Shown here in pieces: positions 1 to 11,814 of a stretch of DNA of 64,000 bases; position 1 is the first letter of the stretch; every line of letters starts with the position of its first letter. The stretch covers positions 992,001-1,056,000 of the forward strand of contig JALECJ010000020.1 of the NCBI GenBank assembly GCA_023515745.1. The letters run 5' to 3'. Origin of the DNA: Amoeboaphelidium protococcarum (taxonomy: Eukaryota > Aphelidiomycota > Aphelidea). Under the pieces are notes generated by a model. That model was not told the origin of the DNA. It worked only from the letters and a program-made list of their open reading frames with translations, and did not search any database. The position numbers and the translations under genes were made by a program.

Positions 1-1105
1 AATATGACTTTTGCATTAGGGAGAGATACTGCTCCCAGAAGTAGCTATTTTCAGAGCAAAACTCTTCAACGGTGCACTGCTTCAACATCTCATAAGTCTC
101 CTGATGAGCGATGCATTTCATAAAATCTTGTGGTATTGCTTTCAGATTAAAACGTGCGCGCCGCTATCTATTAACTCCCCGATTTTGAAGCAATGGCCGG
201 ACTATAATCTGTACGTGAATCACAACATCTGCAATTATGCCTATAATGTCAGCAGGTATATAACGAAGCACCACTATATTCTTCAGAATGGCGACTTCAG
301 TCACGATAAAGTAGTAAACGAATGCCAAACTACCTAACACAGTGAACAGCTTTAAAGACGACAAGATGTTGTAAGCATCCTTGACATCACGGAGGAAGTA
401 CAATAGCACTGGCACCGCGACAAAGATAGACAAACCAACCGCGACATACAATGGCATGTAGAGGATGGTCTGATTCTACGGAGAGCAATAATCAATCGCC
501 ACCTGATACATGGTGCCTAGAGACAGGAAGGCGATCAGCTACAAAAGCAATCCAACTATTAAATATACACCACATCCATAGAGGTAGAGCTTTTCATCAA
601 GATAACGCTTGTAGAAAGTGATAAGTTTAAAAGCATCGTCAGGCGAAAGATGGTCCAGCTCCTTGGCGCTAATAACATTCAAACGCCACAGATCACTCAT
701 TGTAATCTTAAACGGTTTAGTCAAATCATTGACTGCCGGCGAGTACTTGTGAAAGTCTGCCTTAATGCAATTAATGCGATATTAGACGAAAAGACGGACG
801 CCACGTGATGTACATGCTGCGATAGACACCAAGTAAGCGATGTTGGTCAATAATATCACGGTGATACAGCTGCGACCAATGCCAGAGATGCTGAAGGAGG
901 TGTCGACTGCAGATATCATCACCAGAGCAGCACCACCAAGAGATGTGAGAATGCCCAACTTGCCACTTCTCTTTGAAACTTGATTATTTAACTTTTGAGT
1001 TTACTCCGCACCAAGGCAGCTTCTCCAGTACATCAAACATGACACTGCGACGAATACAGCGTAGAAGGAAGCGAATGATATATAAAATATTCCAAGCGGA
1101 TGCAT
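1..1105 (-). CDS. 7TM receptor with C-terminal RGS domain (C-terminus cut by window edge)
   Basis: The visible 368 residues begin MHPLGIFY and carry about seven hydrophobic segments, followed directly by the start of an RGS domain. The RGS signature EEFCSENSYFWEQYL lies just before the left edge. RGS domains speed GTP hydrolysis by G-alpha subunits, and 7TM-RGS fusions (plant AtRGS1 type, also in fungi and amoebae) act at the plasma membrane. At least five in-frame TAA/TAG codons read as Gln. The start is the first ATG after an in-frame TGA. The RGS helices continue outside the window, so the C-terminus is unknown. The ligand cannot be predicted. The RGS call is strong; the 7TM count is by eye. 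Confidence 0.8.
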
Positions 1106-1344
1106 TTCGATATTCAGCTAATATCAGGAATTTATGGATGCAGCAGAAAATTTATTTATTTGTTTGATTATTGTCGGTGAGAAGGTAAAAATAAATCCCA
1201 CATTGAACATGACATTCTAGATCTTCTGGCGACGTTTTAGTTAAAAATAGACGCAATAGCATAGATGTCAACATTTGAAATAATTTCATCATTTATTCAG
1301 TACTCATAACAGATTTTACTCATCGATTCAGCTTCATTGGTATG

Positions 1345-2070
1345 TCAAATCAAAAGCATCAAGTTTATCACCAGGATAGCAACACCGATTCCACTTAAAC
1401 CAGATCCCAAAATCGTGGATGTGGCTTCTGATTAAGACGCGCTCTCGGTATCATTTTAAGTTGCATTAATCTCAATCGAGTGCCCTGTTCTACCGTCTGC
1501 ATCTACAGGAGGCACAGATGTTTCAACTTGTGGGATGCCAGAGTCTTTACCACGAATTTTCACGGGTGTGAATGTCATCCAACTAGTTTTCTCTTTGCCA
1601 ACTATGATGCCGCGAAACTCCAGATCCCCGAGATCCTAAGTAGCAGGAGCGGTCCATTTCAAGACCATCGGCAACTTCTTCAAGTTAGAATTAGCGTGAC
1701 TCAAAGTGCTGCCTGCTCTACCATAACTCTCACACTGCTTGTCTAGAGTTGTAAAATCTTTTTTCGCATTGAATTCAGAGCTCAGCTGAAATTAGCCAAC
1801 GTGTGCATGTTGATACTTCCCAGACACAACACGAGCGTATAGCAAAATTCCCTTAAAACCAGTTTAATTGGTATTGCTGTTAACAGTAATCTCCAGCACC
1901 TGATTAGGACCATATTCAGCTTTGTGTACACTTAGCGTGAATTCCAGCGATGCATTATCAATCCCACCCATCCCAACCTCCATCGAGTTGGGGTCATCAA
2001 AGCAAAGGCCTGAATGAGAGCTGAACGCGCTGACACATGCCATACCAAATATCAAGCAGAAAATTTTCAT
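1345..2070 (-). CDS. Reeler-domain secreted/membrane protein
   Basis: 241 residues. The protein starts with a clear signal peptide (MKIFCLIFGMACVSAFS). A Reeler-type beta domain follows, marked by YGPNQVLEITV, GFKGILLYAR and the diagnostic KWTAP followed by a G.LEFRGIIVG strand. A Ser/Thr-rich stalk and a C-terminal hydrophobic helix (about residues 222-241) end the protein, so it is probably anchored facing outward. Reeler domains occur in reelin, in SDR2/ferric-chelate reductases and in animal defence proteins; here no cytochrome b561 part follows. Several TAA/TAG codons are internal, including one inside the Reeler core, and the stop is TGA. Function beyond cell-surface binding is not predictable. 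Confidence 0.75.
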
Positions 2071-2462
2071 TTTATGATTTGAGTTGATGATTATATATCA
2101 AAGAGTGAGTAACAAAAGTAAAAGTGTACTGATCGATTTAAGTGTGATCAGTCGAAATTGGATTTTAACTGGATTGATTGCATCTCTGATCCGGTACCTT
2201 TGATCAAATGGGAACTAACTGGACCAGTTACAGTACAGTACAATGCCTGAAACGATCGCGATAATCACAAATTCACGCGAAATGAAACAACTTTTGTAGA
2301 GATCAAGGAGTAACATTACAGTATTCCACAAAGCTGCCGTGACTCAGAGCAAAGTGAAACGAAACAATTTCACGTTCTCAGTCGATCAGATCTTTCCTTT
2401 TCTCCTTTCAATAATGTCAATCACCGTTCTGTGATATCGTGGTATAACTAGCACTTAGGAAC
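2071..2462. promoter_or_regulatory. Divergent intergenic region between Reeler gene and lipase gene
   Basis: 392 bp separate two divergently transcribed starts, so both promoters must lie here. The segment contains several TGATCA/GATC words and a GAAACGAAACAATTTCACG stretch. I see no convincing TATA box or RNA gene. Confidence 0.4.
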
Positions 2463-4412
2463 ATGTCTATTATCGAACCGTAGTACCCACAAGATGGTCT
2501 TTAGGAAAGTGAGCAGTCTCTGAGATTCTCATCAGCTGGTGAAGATGATAGATTTACTGATGCTGATGAAAACTACGAGTATCCTTTGAATGATTTAGCT
2601 CAAGCTGCCCATCAGGAGGACGAGTTCCAACCTCTGTCTCCAGCGAATGAAGTTGGGCCTCCTATTGCTGACGACTTGGATGATGAAGATTATTCTGATG
2701 ATAAAAGCCGTGTCAAGTACAGGAAGAGATTTAGTAATTCTGCGCCTGAGGGGCTTTCATATACATTGCTGAAATATCCTTTGCTTATTATTGTTTTATC
2801 GATAATGATGTTTGAGTTGGTCCTTTACATTTTGGTGCGCTAGTACGTCAATTTACATGAGTATCTGTTTGCTTGGCGTGGTACTAAAAAGAGGCTGAGA
2901 GATTAGATGCACAATGCTGAGAATTATGAGTAATGGCAGTTGGTTGCTCGGGAGATGGACAAGTATTTGCAGTCTGACTTATGGAAAAGTGTACCAGAGT
3001 CTGCCTTTTATGACCACAGACTTATTAAGAGGATTACGCGTCTGTTGATGACTTATCGATAGAAGGTAGATCCACCGAAGCGCAATAATGTAAACAATGT
3101 CGTATAGTAATTGCAAGTGTAAGATGATGGCGGACAGGCTATCAGACAATTGCAGAGAGTATTGTTGGATGGAGGCGTTAAATCTAATCTAGGTGGTATT
3201 GAGAATTCTGCACTCTATTCAAGAAGCTACATGGGAACCAAGTATTGTATTGATGAACATGTAGAGGAGGTGGTTTAATCTTTAAATACCGTTAGAGACA
3301 GTTCATAATTGAGCATTGAACAGAAGTAACGCTTCTTTAAGAAATGTGATAAATCGTATGGTCGTACAGCGCTGTGCCTTTCTGGTGGTGCATGCCTCGG
3401 CTACTACCATTTGGGAGTCATCAAAGTACTGCTGGAGAATAAAATACTCCCCAAGTGTATTGCGGGAACTTCTGCTGGATCATTAATTGCATCTTTCACC
3501 TGTGTCCGTACTGATTAAGAATTAATGGAAGAACTAACGCCAGATCTGTATCGCTTCTTTACGGCATGTGATTAGACAATGTCTTCCATGATGAAGCGAT
3601 TGCGCCGTGATGGGAGTGCTTTTGACCCGTTGGTGTGGATTGAGAAGATTTAGTACATCACTAAAGGGGATACTACATTCTTGGAAGCTTATGAAATGAC
3701 TGGCAGAATTCTGAATATAAGCGTCATTCCTATTGAAGAGCATTCACCCGCGAAATTGCTGAATTACAAGACAAGTCCTGATATTGTCATTTGGTCGGCC
3801 GTTCTGTGCTCTTCAGCAGTGCCTGGAATTCTTCCGCCGATGCAGTTGAAGAGGAAACTTCCTGATGGCACGATTGTTACGTATGATGAAGAAGGTGCAT
3901 TCTGGAGGGATGGATCTATACGCATTGATGTACCGATAATCGCGCTCCATTAAATGTTCCATGTCAACTACACCATAGTGAGTCAAGTCAATCCACACAT
4001 TGTTCTCTTCTTCTTTGATCATCGTGGCTCGAGTGGAAGACCTACGGCGCATCGCTCCGGGAAAGGATGGCGTGGTGGATTTTTGGCTAGTTATATGGAA
4101 CACACCATCAAACTGGACCTGGTGAAGTGGTTAAGGACCATTCGTGATCTGTCTCTCCTGCCGGATGGATTCAAGTCTGTCAGAGCATTGACGTCTGTAT
4201 TTTTGCAAAAGTTTGATGGATCACTCACCATCCTTCCCAGGGCGACGTGGTCAGATTATCTGCACATCCTCACTGATCCATCTAAAGAGAGGATGGAACG
4301 CTTCTTTGACCGAGGTCAGCGTAATACTTGGCCCAAGCTGTCAATGATCAAGAATAGAATGTCGATAGAAGTGGCAATTCAGGAAGCTAGGAGATCCGTT
4401 GAATCTAAATGA
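2463..4412 (+). CDS. Patatin-like triacylglycerol lipase of the TGL3/4/5-SDP1 family
   Basis: 649 residues. An acidic N-terminus, a hydrophobic segment (about 95-117) and a DUF3336-like region (WKSVPESAFYDHRLI) precede the patatin domain. The oxyanion motif GGACLGYYHLGV lies near residue 306, the nucleophile elbow GTSAGS near 335 and the catalytic Asp in FWRDGS near 482. These lipases hydrolyse storage triacylglycerol on lipid droplets; some members also have acyltransferase activity. VSQVNPHIV near residue 506 is the typical post-catalytic strand. More than a dozen internal TAA/TAG codons are required to keep the domain intact. The start is the first ATG of the open stretch, and the end is TGA after SVESK. 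Confidence 0.9.
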
Positions 4413-4513
4413 GTGCTAATTAGTGATTATCGGAAATATATGAAATTTATTCATGCAATGGAATAGTATTTTCACAAATTTATTACCATTGACGTCAGGT
4501 ACCATGCAAATAA

Positions 4514-5200
4514 TCATCGTTGTTTCTTACGTATTAAACCAAGGAGGGAGAATGAGTATCCAGATTTACTAATCAAGGTCTCTTTAATAATTGACGCAGC
4601 GGAAAGCATAAAGGATCCTCCAACACTGCCACATTTAATTGGCCCACTTTTATTACGCCCATCCAACTGCCAAATGGTGTCAGATATGGGCACAAAAGCT
4701 ACAAAATGCAGCGATATATCAGCATCAGCATCAGGTGCCTCAGTCTATCCTTCTCTCGCGTATTTATTGTGGATATTAGAGATATCTAAACTATGCTCGA
4801 ACCTAGTAGCTCTTTCTGACCATGTCATGGATAAAGTTTCCTAGTGGAAGCGCTTAATCACAGACTCGTTCTAACTTTAGATTAGTTCGCTTTAGTTAAT
4901 CAATGTGTGCACCAAGGCTACAGTTCCACAAGCATTTCCCACAGTCTAATACATATAGTACGGAACATCTTAATCGCTGTTATTATTGGATCCTTAACCT
5001 CCAGGTGCAGGTACATCAGATGCTGGCTCTTCATCATCACTAACATCATACAAGAATATTAAGGCACACAGATCTGCGACATCTTCATCCAAAGTGTAAA
5101 TATCAATCCATTCGTAACTGTCGATCCCAGTTAAATCTCGGGTCAGCTTTGTGAAAACTTCAGGATTACTCTCAAGCGGAATCCAGTGAGTAGTAGACAT
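4514..5200 (-). CDS. Ubiquitin C-terminal hydrolase, UCHL3/YUH1 type
   Basis: 228 residues, the usual length for this family. UCH enzymes are cysteine proteases that remove small adducts from the C-terminus of ubiquitin or NEDD8. The N-terminus (HWIPLESNPEVF) is typical. The triad is visible: Cys91 in GNACGTVALVH, His165 in LHFVAFV and Asp180 in QLDGR, with spacing nearly identical to human UCHL3 (95/169/184). The oxyanion Gln is in MYQTVGNAC and is encoded by TAG, so the reassigned codon supplies an active-site residue. Convergent with the lipase gene, 101 bp apart. Confidence 0.95.
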
Positions 5201-5416
5201 CGTTCTTTATTAATTAATAAATATTGACTGAAGGATCAGTCTATGACGGAATGGAATTTACAGTATTTTAAACAATGAAACAGGCAAGGCGAGAAGTCGC
5301 CAAATTCACATACTGAAAAGCTCATAAAGGATATTAAATTAAAACATTTTTACAACTAAAAACATCATTACGCGTAGACATGAAGCGAATGTCTCAACTA
5401 TGCATACTATAGGCGC

Positions 5417-6348
5417 TCAGTCCATTCTTCGAAGTTCAGTCCTATCAGGGAATAAGTTAGGTGGTGGAATCGGCATACCATTAGCTGGGAACGTCCAACC
5501 TTCTCTTTACAGTTGCGCTCGAAGAGTTGGGGACATGCCAGATGAGGACCCAACAGGGGTGATGCCTCGGGAAGATCCAGCACCAGAGGATGATCCGGCA
5601 ATAGTGTTACCCACGTTAGGAGACGGAGCACTAATCCCTTAAGAAGACCGGAAGAACTAGCGCCCTAGGAAGATCCAGCACCAGAGGAACCGCCATTTCC
5701 TGGAAGTTGAAAATTAGGTGGTGGTATCGGGTCACCATTTGCAGGAATTTACCATCCTTCCTGTCTCAATTTAGCCTAGACCGCTGAAGGAATGCCTGCA
5801 GGTGGAGGATTTTCAGGAATCGTATCAGGAATTCTCATACGTCTTAGACGAACATTTTGTCCGTCTTATCGACGATAACGCCCATTATAACCAGAAGGAG
5901 CAGCAGTAGGATAATTAGGATCCACAGCTCTAGGATTGTGAGGTCGCCTATGTCTGCGATAATGATGATCGGATCCTTGACCATTACCTGCGCTTGAGCT
6001 ACTACCTTCGCCTGAGCTACTGCCTGCGCCTGAACCACTTCCCTAGCCATAGTTGGAAGGGGCTGCAGATTAGTCACTAGGAGACTTGAGGGTCCGGGTA
6101 TTGGAAGCTGGCATGAAATTACGATGTGGTACTGATTATGGACCAGAAGGCGCCGCTGCTTTTCCAGATGATTTCGATGCAGAAGTAACAACCTTTTTGG
6201 GGTCCTTTGTAGAACTTGTTTTTGGGGGTATCTTCGGAGCAGTAGGAGTTTTGCTTGACTTCGGAGCAGGTTTTACTTTATTGGCAGTAGACTGGGCGCT
6301 AGTCATTGACAGTAATGCCAGCAATATGATCAAAGCCTGGAAACTCAT
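5417..6348 (-). CDS. Secreted Pro/Ser-rich protein A with EGW..P.NG.PIPPPN repeats (frame broken)
   Basis: Paralogue of the gene at 10370-11401. A signal peptide (MSFQALIILLALLSMTSAQ) leads into a Lys/Pro/Ser region, then a Gly/Ser stretch, a basic HHYRRHRRP patch and two copies of a motif: EGWQIPANGDPIPPPNF and EGWTFPANGMPIPPPNLF. No known domain is recognised. The span is 932 nt, not a multiple of three. The upstream frame runs to about 5640, and the motif-containing continuation (ISAPSPNVGNT...) is in another frame, so one base has been lost relative to the intact paralogue, or a base call is wrong. Without correction the chain would end in an unrelated tail. Confidence 0.7.
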
Positions 6349-6623
6349 CGGGATATTAATAGAAGCAGTGGTATCAGAAGATTTTGTGATCGGAGAAGAA
6401 GACTCTCACATCAGTCTCCAGGTTTATATAGCACAAATCTGTACGACATGAGATGAGATTGATTGTGATCAGGAAGTCACCAATCACGGTTTAGAACTTC
6501 ACTTTTTGCTGTGACAGGCGGCGATCAGGTCTTCAAACATCGATGAAGGGTCACATGACCCAGCGGTGAAGGTAGTGGACTAACATTAATCCAGAGTGTA
6601 TTGGCAGTATAATTCCTGTAAGC

Positions 6624-6779
6624 TCACAACTCTTGTAATCTCAAGAGGCAGCAATATATCGCCAGATCATACTTCTGCAGTAATCTATCTTTGTAGGATG
6701 GCAGCATATCACCAAACTGAGCAGACTCTCCTAAAAGGCGCACGCTAACAGGATCAGCGACATCAATGTTATCACCCAT
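6624..6779 (-). CDS. Possible small gene or gene remnant
   Basis: A 51-codon ATG-to-TGA frame (MGDNIDVADPVSVRLLGE...) with protein-like composition. The frame stays open upstream of the ATG to about 6850 (GRFGEQLYHSPGIAIVYQ), where no ATG is present. It may be the eroded end of an older gene or a chance frame; in a one-stop code chance frames are long. No family is recognised. If real, it would favour the downstream start of DGAT1. Confidence 0.25.
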   Translation of the reverse strand: MGDNIDVADPVSVRLLGESAQFGDMLPSYKDRLLQKYDLAIYCCLLRLQEL

Positions 6780-6946
6780 TTAGTACACTATGGCAATTCC
6801 TGGACTGTGATACAATTACTCGCCGAAGCGCCCGCTTAATATTAATAGCGATGTCGTTCATTCATCCATCAATGAATCTCTTCAGCACGTCAAAACAATT
6901 GAATTTTTCTCTTCAAATCAAAATCAACAAATTTGCAAGGATCATC

Positions 6947-8623
6947 ATGAGCACTTCACTCAGACGTAGAAAGACGTCTAATAGTGGAAAGGTTAAGCAT
7001 TCATTCAAGTCGGCAAATGGCGATTACAATAGTGGCCAGTCGGTATCGATCCATAGCAGAATGGCACACAGCCAAGTCGCTCCATCCCCTCTCAGTGCAG
7101 ACTACCCCTTGGACTATACTGGATTTTAAAACTTGGCGCAGATTCTTCTAGTGGCATCTAATCTCAGACTGGTGATTGAGAATTATCTCAAATACGGATT
7201 TATTGTGAGCGGGTCTAGTAGCTTGTCTTCATACTTATAGATATTCTCAGCGAGTGATGTTAGGTACTGTTCCTTTATATTGGCCATTATATTCGGCAGC
7301 GCCTATCTCACGTTGTTTATAGAGTAGACAGCTGCCCGCTTTCAGAGCTCTTACACTGGCTAGTAGTCTCGGGCAGCATCATGGGGCTGGTGGTGGATGA
7401 CGCTGCACGTGCTAAATTTGAGTGCCATGTTTTGTGCATCGCTGACACTGACATACTTACACATTGATTCTCCCCTAGTTGGTAATGTGCCGTGTACGTT
7501 TGCAATGGTTACTCTGTTGAAGTGTCTGAGCTTTGTGCTTGTGAATTCTGAATTGAGAACTCTAGCTTGCCGTGGTGATGATGAGACGAGTGTTTAGAGT
7601 GAATATGACGTCTAGTATCCGAATAACCTCACTCTGGGGAATGTTCTCTACTTTGCCTGTGCACCAACTCTATGCTATCAGCCATCGTATCCTAGATCTA
7701 CCAGTATTAGGTGGTGGTTTGTCTTGAAGAGATTTGTGGAATGTTGCGTGTACCTGACTATAATGTGGGTCCTATTTGAGCAATACTCTCGGCCTATTCT
7801 GGAGAATGCAATCAGATTGAAGACTTCCACTATACTTCATAAACTCGGTAGTGGATCAGAGCTAGGCGCGTAAAGTGGTATTAGAACTGTACTTACTATG
7901 CTTGAACGTATTCTCAAGTTGAGTGTTCCAAGTATCATCATCTGGTTATTAATGTTCTATGTAATCTTTCATTCTTATCTCAATCTATGGGCAGAGTTGC
8001 TGAGATTTGGTGATAGGCAATTCTATCGTCCGTGGTGGAATGCTACCACTATCGCCGAGTATTGGAGACTGTGGAACATTCCTGTTTATAATTGGGTAAA
8101 AAGGCATATTGATTAACCCATGAAGGCGCGCGGATTTTCCAGGTGGGCGTCGTATCTCATTGCCTTCTTTATCAGTGCTGCGGCTCATGAGATTCTCGTC
8201 GGTGTTCCCCTCAAGGTTGGCGTTGATGCTCTGCTTGGCTACAATAAAGAGCAGAAGGGTGCAATGTGGGCGTTTTGGGGCATGTTTATGCAGGTGCCTT
8301 TAATTTGGCTTACCGAGGTGGTGAAGTAGATTGAAGTTGAAGGTGTATGGTAGTATTTTGGTTATTCCGAGCCATCATCTTAGAATTCTTAAGTATCTCC
8401 TGTTGGTGGCAGTGCCAGAGGTAGTATTGACAGTGATATGGATCCATTGAAGGTGAATGGTGAAATGAATGCAGCAGAGATGGGCATGAGAAAGCAAAAG
8501 ACTTATCTGGGTAATGTTATCTTCTGGCTGAGCTTCTGTGTTGTTGGTCAACCTCTGATAGTATTGTTATACTATCGCGCGTGGTATATGCGTGAACATC
8601 CTGAGCTATTGTAGTAATAATGA
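6947..8623 (+). CDS. Diacylglycerol/sterol O-acyltransferase of the DGAT1/ARE (MBOAT) family
   Basis: 558 residues from the ATG at 6947; an in-frame ATG at 6851 would add 32. An N-terminal basic, Ser-rich region precedes about eight or nine hydrophobic segments. Family motifs are clear: FYRPWWN (the FYxDWWN acyl-CoA signature), NIPVYNWVKRHI and the MBOAT catalytic His in SAAAHEILVGVPL. The enzyme makes triacylglycerol from diacylglycerol and acyl-CoA in the ER membrane, the opposite step to the lipase at 2463. The end reads TAG TAA TAA TGA, giving a Gln-Gln-Gln tail. DGAT1 and sterol acyltransferase cannot be separated by eye; FYRPWWN and general pattern slightly favour DGAT1. Confidence 0.9.
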
Positions 8624-8977
8624 GATATTATTGATTAGCGGAAAACTATCATCTTTGCGGACAGCGATTTCAATTCATTTTTCGAACTCACACGAAGATC
8701 GACGATACAAACTATTTTTGATGCGCAACTAAATATGAGGTTTAACTACAGTAAGTGGTCCTTCTAGTACCAAGCCGCCATTTGACTTGCGATCGCTCAG
8801 CAGAGAGATGATAAGCGCCAGTCCAGTCCACGCGACACGGAACTCGTGAATTTACCATGAAGTTACATCCATGCCCCCTTGTTTTTTGAAATTTAGTTTA
8901 CTCCTTAATCATCATCCTCCAGTTTCTTTTCCCCTAAGTATCTCCAATTAATATAAATAGACAGTGAGCGCGTAAAA
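8624..8977. other. Intergenic region, nothing recognised
   Basis: 354 bp between DGAT1 and the next + strand gene. No RNA gene, repeat or convincing small gene is visible. Confidence 0.5.
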
Positions 8978-9850
8978 ATGGGTATTCTGATTGCATTTCT
9001 AATATTCGTCGTCGGTGCTAGTGCGTCAAGCTGGCCATTCATGACTGCATCTCGTGACTAAAATAGTCTAGGCCATATCTAATAGTGGTTAGAAGGTAGT
9101 AATTGCGAATTTCTCGGTGCAAAATCTGCTTAGACATTCGATGAATTATACAATAACGTTCATCTATTGAAAACCGCTTGGGACGCTCACGCTCAATAAT
9201 TCTAAAGGATGTATCCTGATCTGGGTGAACCGGTGGGGAAGAGGGTGCATGAGCTATATTATAAATTTTAAAGTGTTGTATAGCCCTGGAATGGACCATA
9301 AGAATACGAAGTGGCCGAGTTCATTATCGATAGTGCTTGCTCCCCTCTGATTTTGAGAGATTATATTCAAAAGACCAAAGGTAGTTGGCGTCTTGGTCAG
9401 CAGTAAGAAAGCCTGGTGAGACTCGCTGTTATCAAAGACGATGTACCTTCATTGGCTGTCATTGCAGAGGAGTTTCCTCAAATCCAGTTGAATGATTTTC
9501 GTTGGTCATAAGAAGCAGCTTATGAATGCAGCTCTGATGTCTTTCGTGCTTTATAGTAGCATTAGAAAATGCCTAGTATAAATTACAATCTGTAACTTTT
9601 CTAAGCTGCCAACGAATCTTAATGCGATCCCATTCTGAAATTTTTGGCCTCAAAGCTGACAAAAGATTAGTATGATTATATAGCCAAAAATGCCCATAAT
9701 CAATTTTATACTCTGAAGAATCTGATAGTTCACTCACGCGTTAAACCTGATATTATGGTTTCCAATACTATAATGGATTCGGAATAATTGGAGTATAATC
9801 AAATTAAGGAATTGCTCTCTTTAGCACATGTTCGTCGCTCTAAGCAATGA
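8978..9850 (+). CDS. Secreted protein of unknown function
   Basis: 290 residues with a signal peptide (MGILIAFLIFVVGASA). The rest is mostly helical in character, with a few Cys and many Gln, about two dozen of them encoded by TAA or TAG. No transmembrane segment follows the signal, so it is probably exported or lumenal. I recognise no domain. It lies between two related secreted proteins and so may belong to the same secreted set; that link is inference from position only. Confidence 0.75.
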
Positions 9851-10369
9851 TATTTCCTGCAGTGTATCCTGTTGGTCACTGCAAGATGGATTTACTAATG
9901 GCTAGAAGTTATTTAAGTCATGATGCAAGATAGCATTCGGAATTGCGAATTAACTTAATCATAGAATTTTATTACATTTTTGTTTTACCTGATATATATT
10001 TTGAAGAAACAATAATTTTATATTCCTGGGTGCATGAACGATTCTAATGTTACTCTCGATTTTGCTGCCTCTCGAGATGTGTCTTAGATCTAACAACGTG
10101 CTAAATACTATACTTTTACTTCTAATACATTCATTTATGACATCAGCCTGATGTCTTGGCATAGCAACACCAAAAAAATACGCGTGATCAGATTTCACCG
10201 AATTACTCATTCGCTTGGTAAAACGTGATTGGTGATCCGTATACACAGATTGTCATTTGACAGCTTCCGGATGATGATTTGTACCCATCTTAAGCAGAAA
10301 TGATGGTTTTTTCGCTATACAAATTCTGTTCATAGTTTATACCGTTGTATTTATTTGTATAGTAATCAA
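9851..10369. other. Intergenic region with one weak minus-strand frame
   Basis: 519 bp. On the minus strand an 83-codon ATG-to-TGA frame spans 9959-10210 (MSNSVKSDHAYFFGV...). It has ordinary composition but no recognised domain and no TAR codons; I do not call it a gene. The rest should hold the promoter of the secreted gene at 10370. Confidence 0.4.
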
Positions 10370-11401
10370 ATGAGGCTGCAAGTTTTATCGATGGTGCTTG
10401 CATTGCTGGCACTGGTTGCCGCTGAATCTAAAGGCGGTAAAAGCTCTGCTGCATCGAAACCGCCCAAAGCTCCTACCGGCGCGGCTCAATAAAAAAGCTC
10501 TTCGCCTCCTAGTCAACCAAAGGCGCCTATTGCTTCTAGCACTCGAGCTCCTACCAATGCGGCTCAATAAAAAAGTCCTTCACCTCCTAGTCAACCAAAG
10601 GCGTCTTCTTCCAGCACTCGTGCCCTTTAGGCGGAGGGTGACAAAGGCCAACCTGCCAAGCCTCCCTCTGATGGTAAACCCGGTAGTAGCTCAGGCCCCA
10701 GTAGTAGCTCAGGTCCCAGTAGTAGTTCGGGTGCAGGCAGTAGTAGCTCGGGTGCAGGCAGCAGTAATTAGGGCGCCGGTAGTAGCTCTGGTGCAGGCAG
10801 TAGTCAAGGCCCCGCACATCATCCTCCGAGACATAGGGTGCATCGCAGGCCACATCCTGCGAATCCTGGTTATCCGACTGCTGCCGCTCCTGGATATAAC
10901 CTCAGACGCCGGAAACAAGATGGATCGAAAGTAAATATGGAGCCCATGCGCCCTCTCCCGTCCATACCGGAGAATTCATAGTTTCCGCGCCCGGCTACTC
11001 CGCAAACTCATGGAGCTTTACCAGGGGTGCGGGAGCGAATGCAGAGCGAAGGTTGGCAATTTCCTTCAAATGGTGACCCGATACCACCACCAAATTTCCA
11101 AATTCCAGGAAATGGTGGTTCTCCTGGTGCTGGATCGTCATCTTAAGGCTCTAACGCTCCTGCGCCTTCCTAAGCTATTAGTGCTCCTGCGCCTACCGTG
11201 GGCACTAGTGCTGCAGGACCATCCTCTAGTGCTGGACCTTCGCAAGGCACCAGCCCGGTTGGATCATCTTCTGGTATGCCACCAGCTCTTCGAGCACAAC
11301 TGCAAAGAGAAGGTTGGACTTTTCCAGAGAATGGTAATCCAATCCCACCCCCTAACTTATTCCGCGACAATACTGAACTTCATCGTAGAAGGGTGGACTG
11401 A
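10370..11401 (+). CDS. Secreted Pro/Ser-rich protein B with EGW..P.NG.PIPPPN repeats
   Basis: 343 residues, an intact paralogue of the inverted gene at 5417-6348. A signal peptide (MRLQVLSMVLALLALVAAE) is followed by two copies of a roughly 30-residue Ala/Pro/Gln/Ser unit (AAQQKS.SPPSQPKA). Next come a long SSSG/SSSGAG low-complexity linker, a basic HHPPRHRVHRRP patch and two motif copies: EGWQFPSNGDPIPPPNF and EGWTFPENGNPIPPPNLF. The architecture suggests a flexible, probably O-glycosylated extracellular protein with two short binding modules. Where the paralogue has lost a base, this copy keeps the frame. Confidence 0.85.
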
Positions 11402-11814
11402 GCTATTAAGGTAGTTGACGCTGTCACTTTAAGTCTATGTTTATTGGTGCCTGTTTGTTTATAAAAGTAAATGTATGATGTATGATTAATATCTCGGTCA
11501 TATTTAGTTTTACTAGTGTCATTGTAAAACATCCGAACCCAAATTTGGTTCGTTATTATTACTTAAAACTCTCCTTCATACTAACGGCTCCATTTTAGTT
11601 ATTCAATATTTAGAGCTCCAAATACTCTTAGAAATTGATGGTTGACAGTAGAGGTTAAATTTAACTGGCCGTGACAGAGAACGCTTCCGCCCGAGTGGAA
11701 CTTGAATGATTCACATGTGGTTGCCGATTTATTAGCATCATGAATCGCCACGTTGTTGTGACAAAGACCCATTGCTGCTTGTCTTTGTAACTTGTTATGC
11801 CACTTTGTTTTTAA
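11402..11814. other. Intergenic region, nothing recognised
   Basis: 413 bp between two + strand genes. The sequence is AT-rich; no repeat, RNA gene or plausible small gene is seen. Confidence 0.5.

Noticed and set aside
9959..10246. 95-codon minus-strand frame
   Set aside because: Its first codon is GTG; from the first ATG 83 codons remain with no recognisable feature, within chance expectation for a single-stop code.
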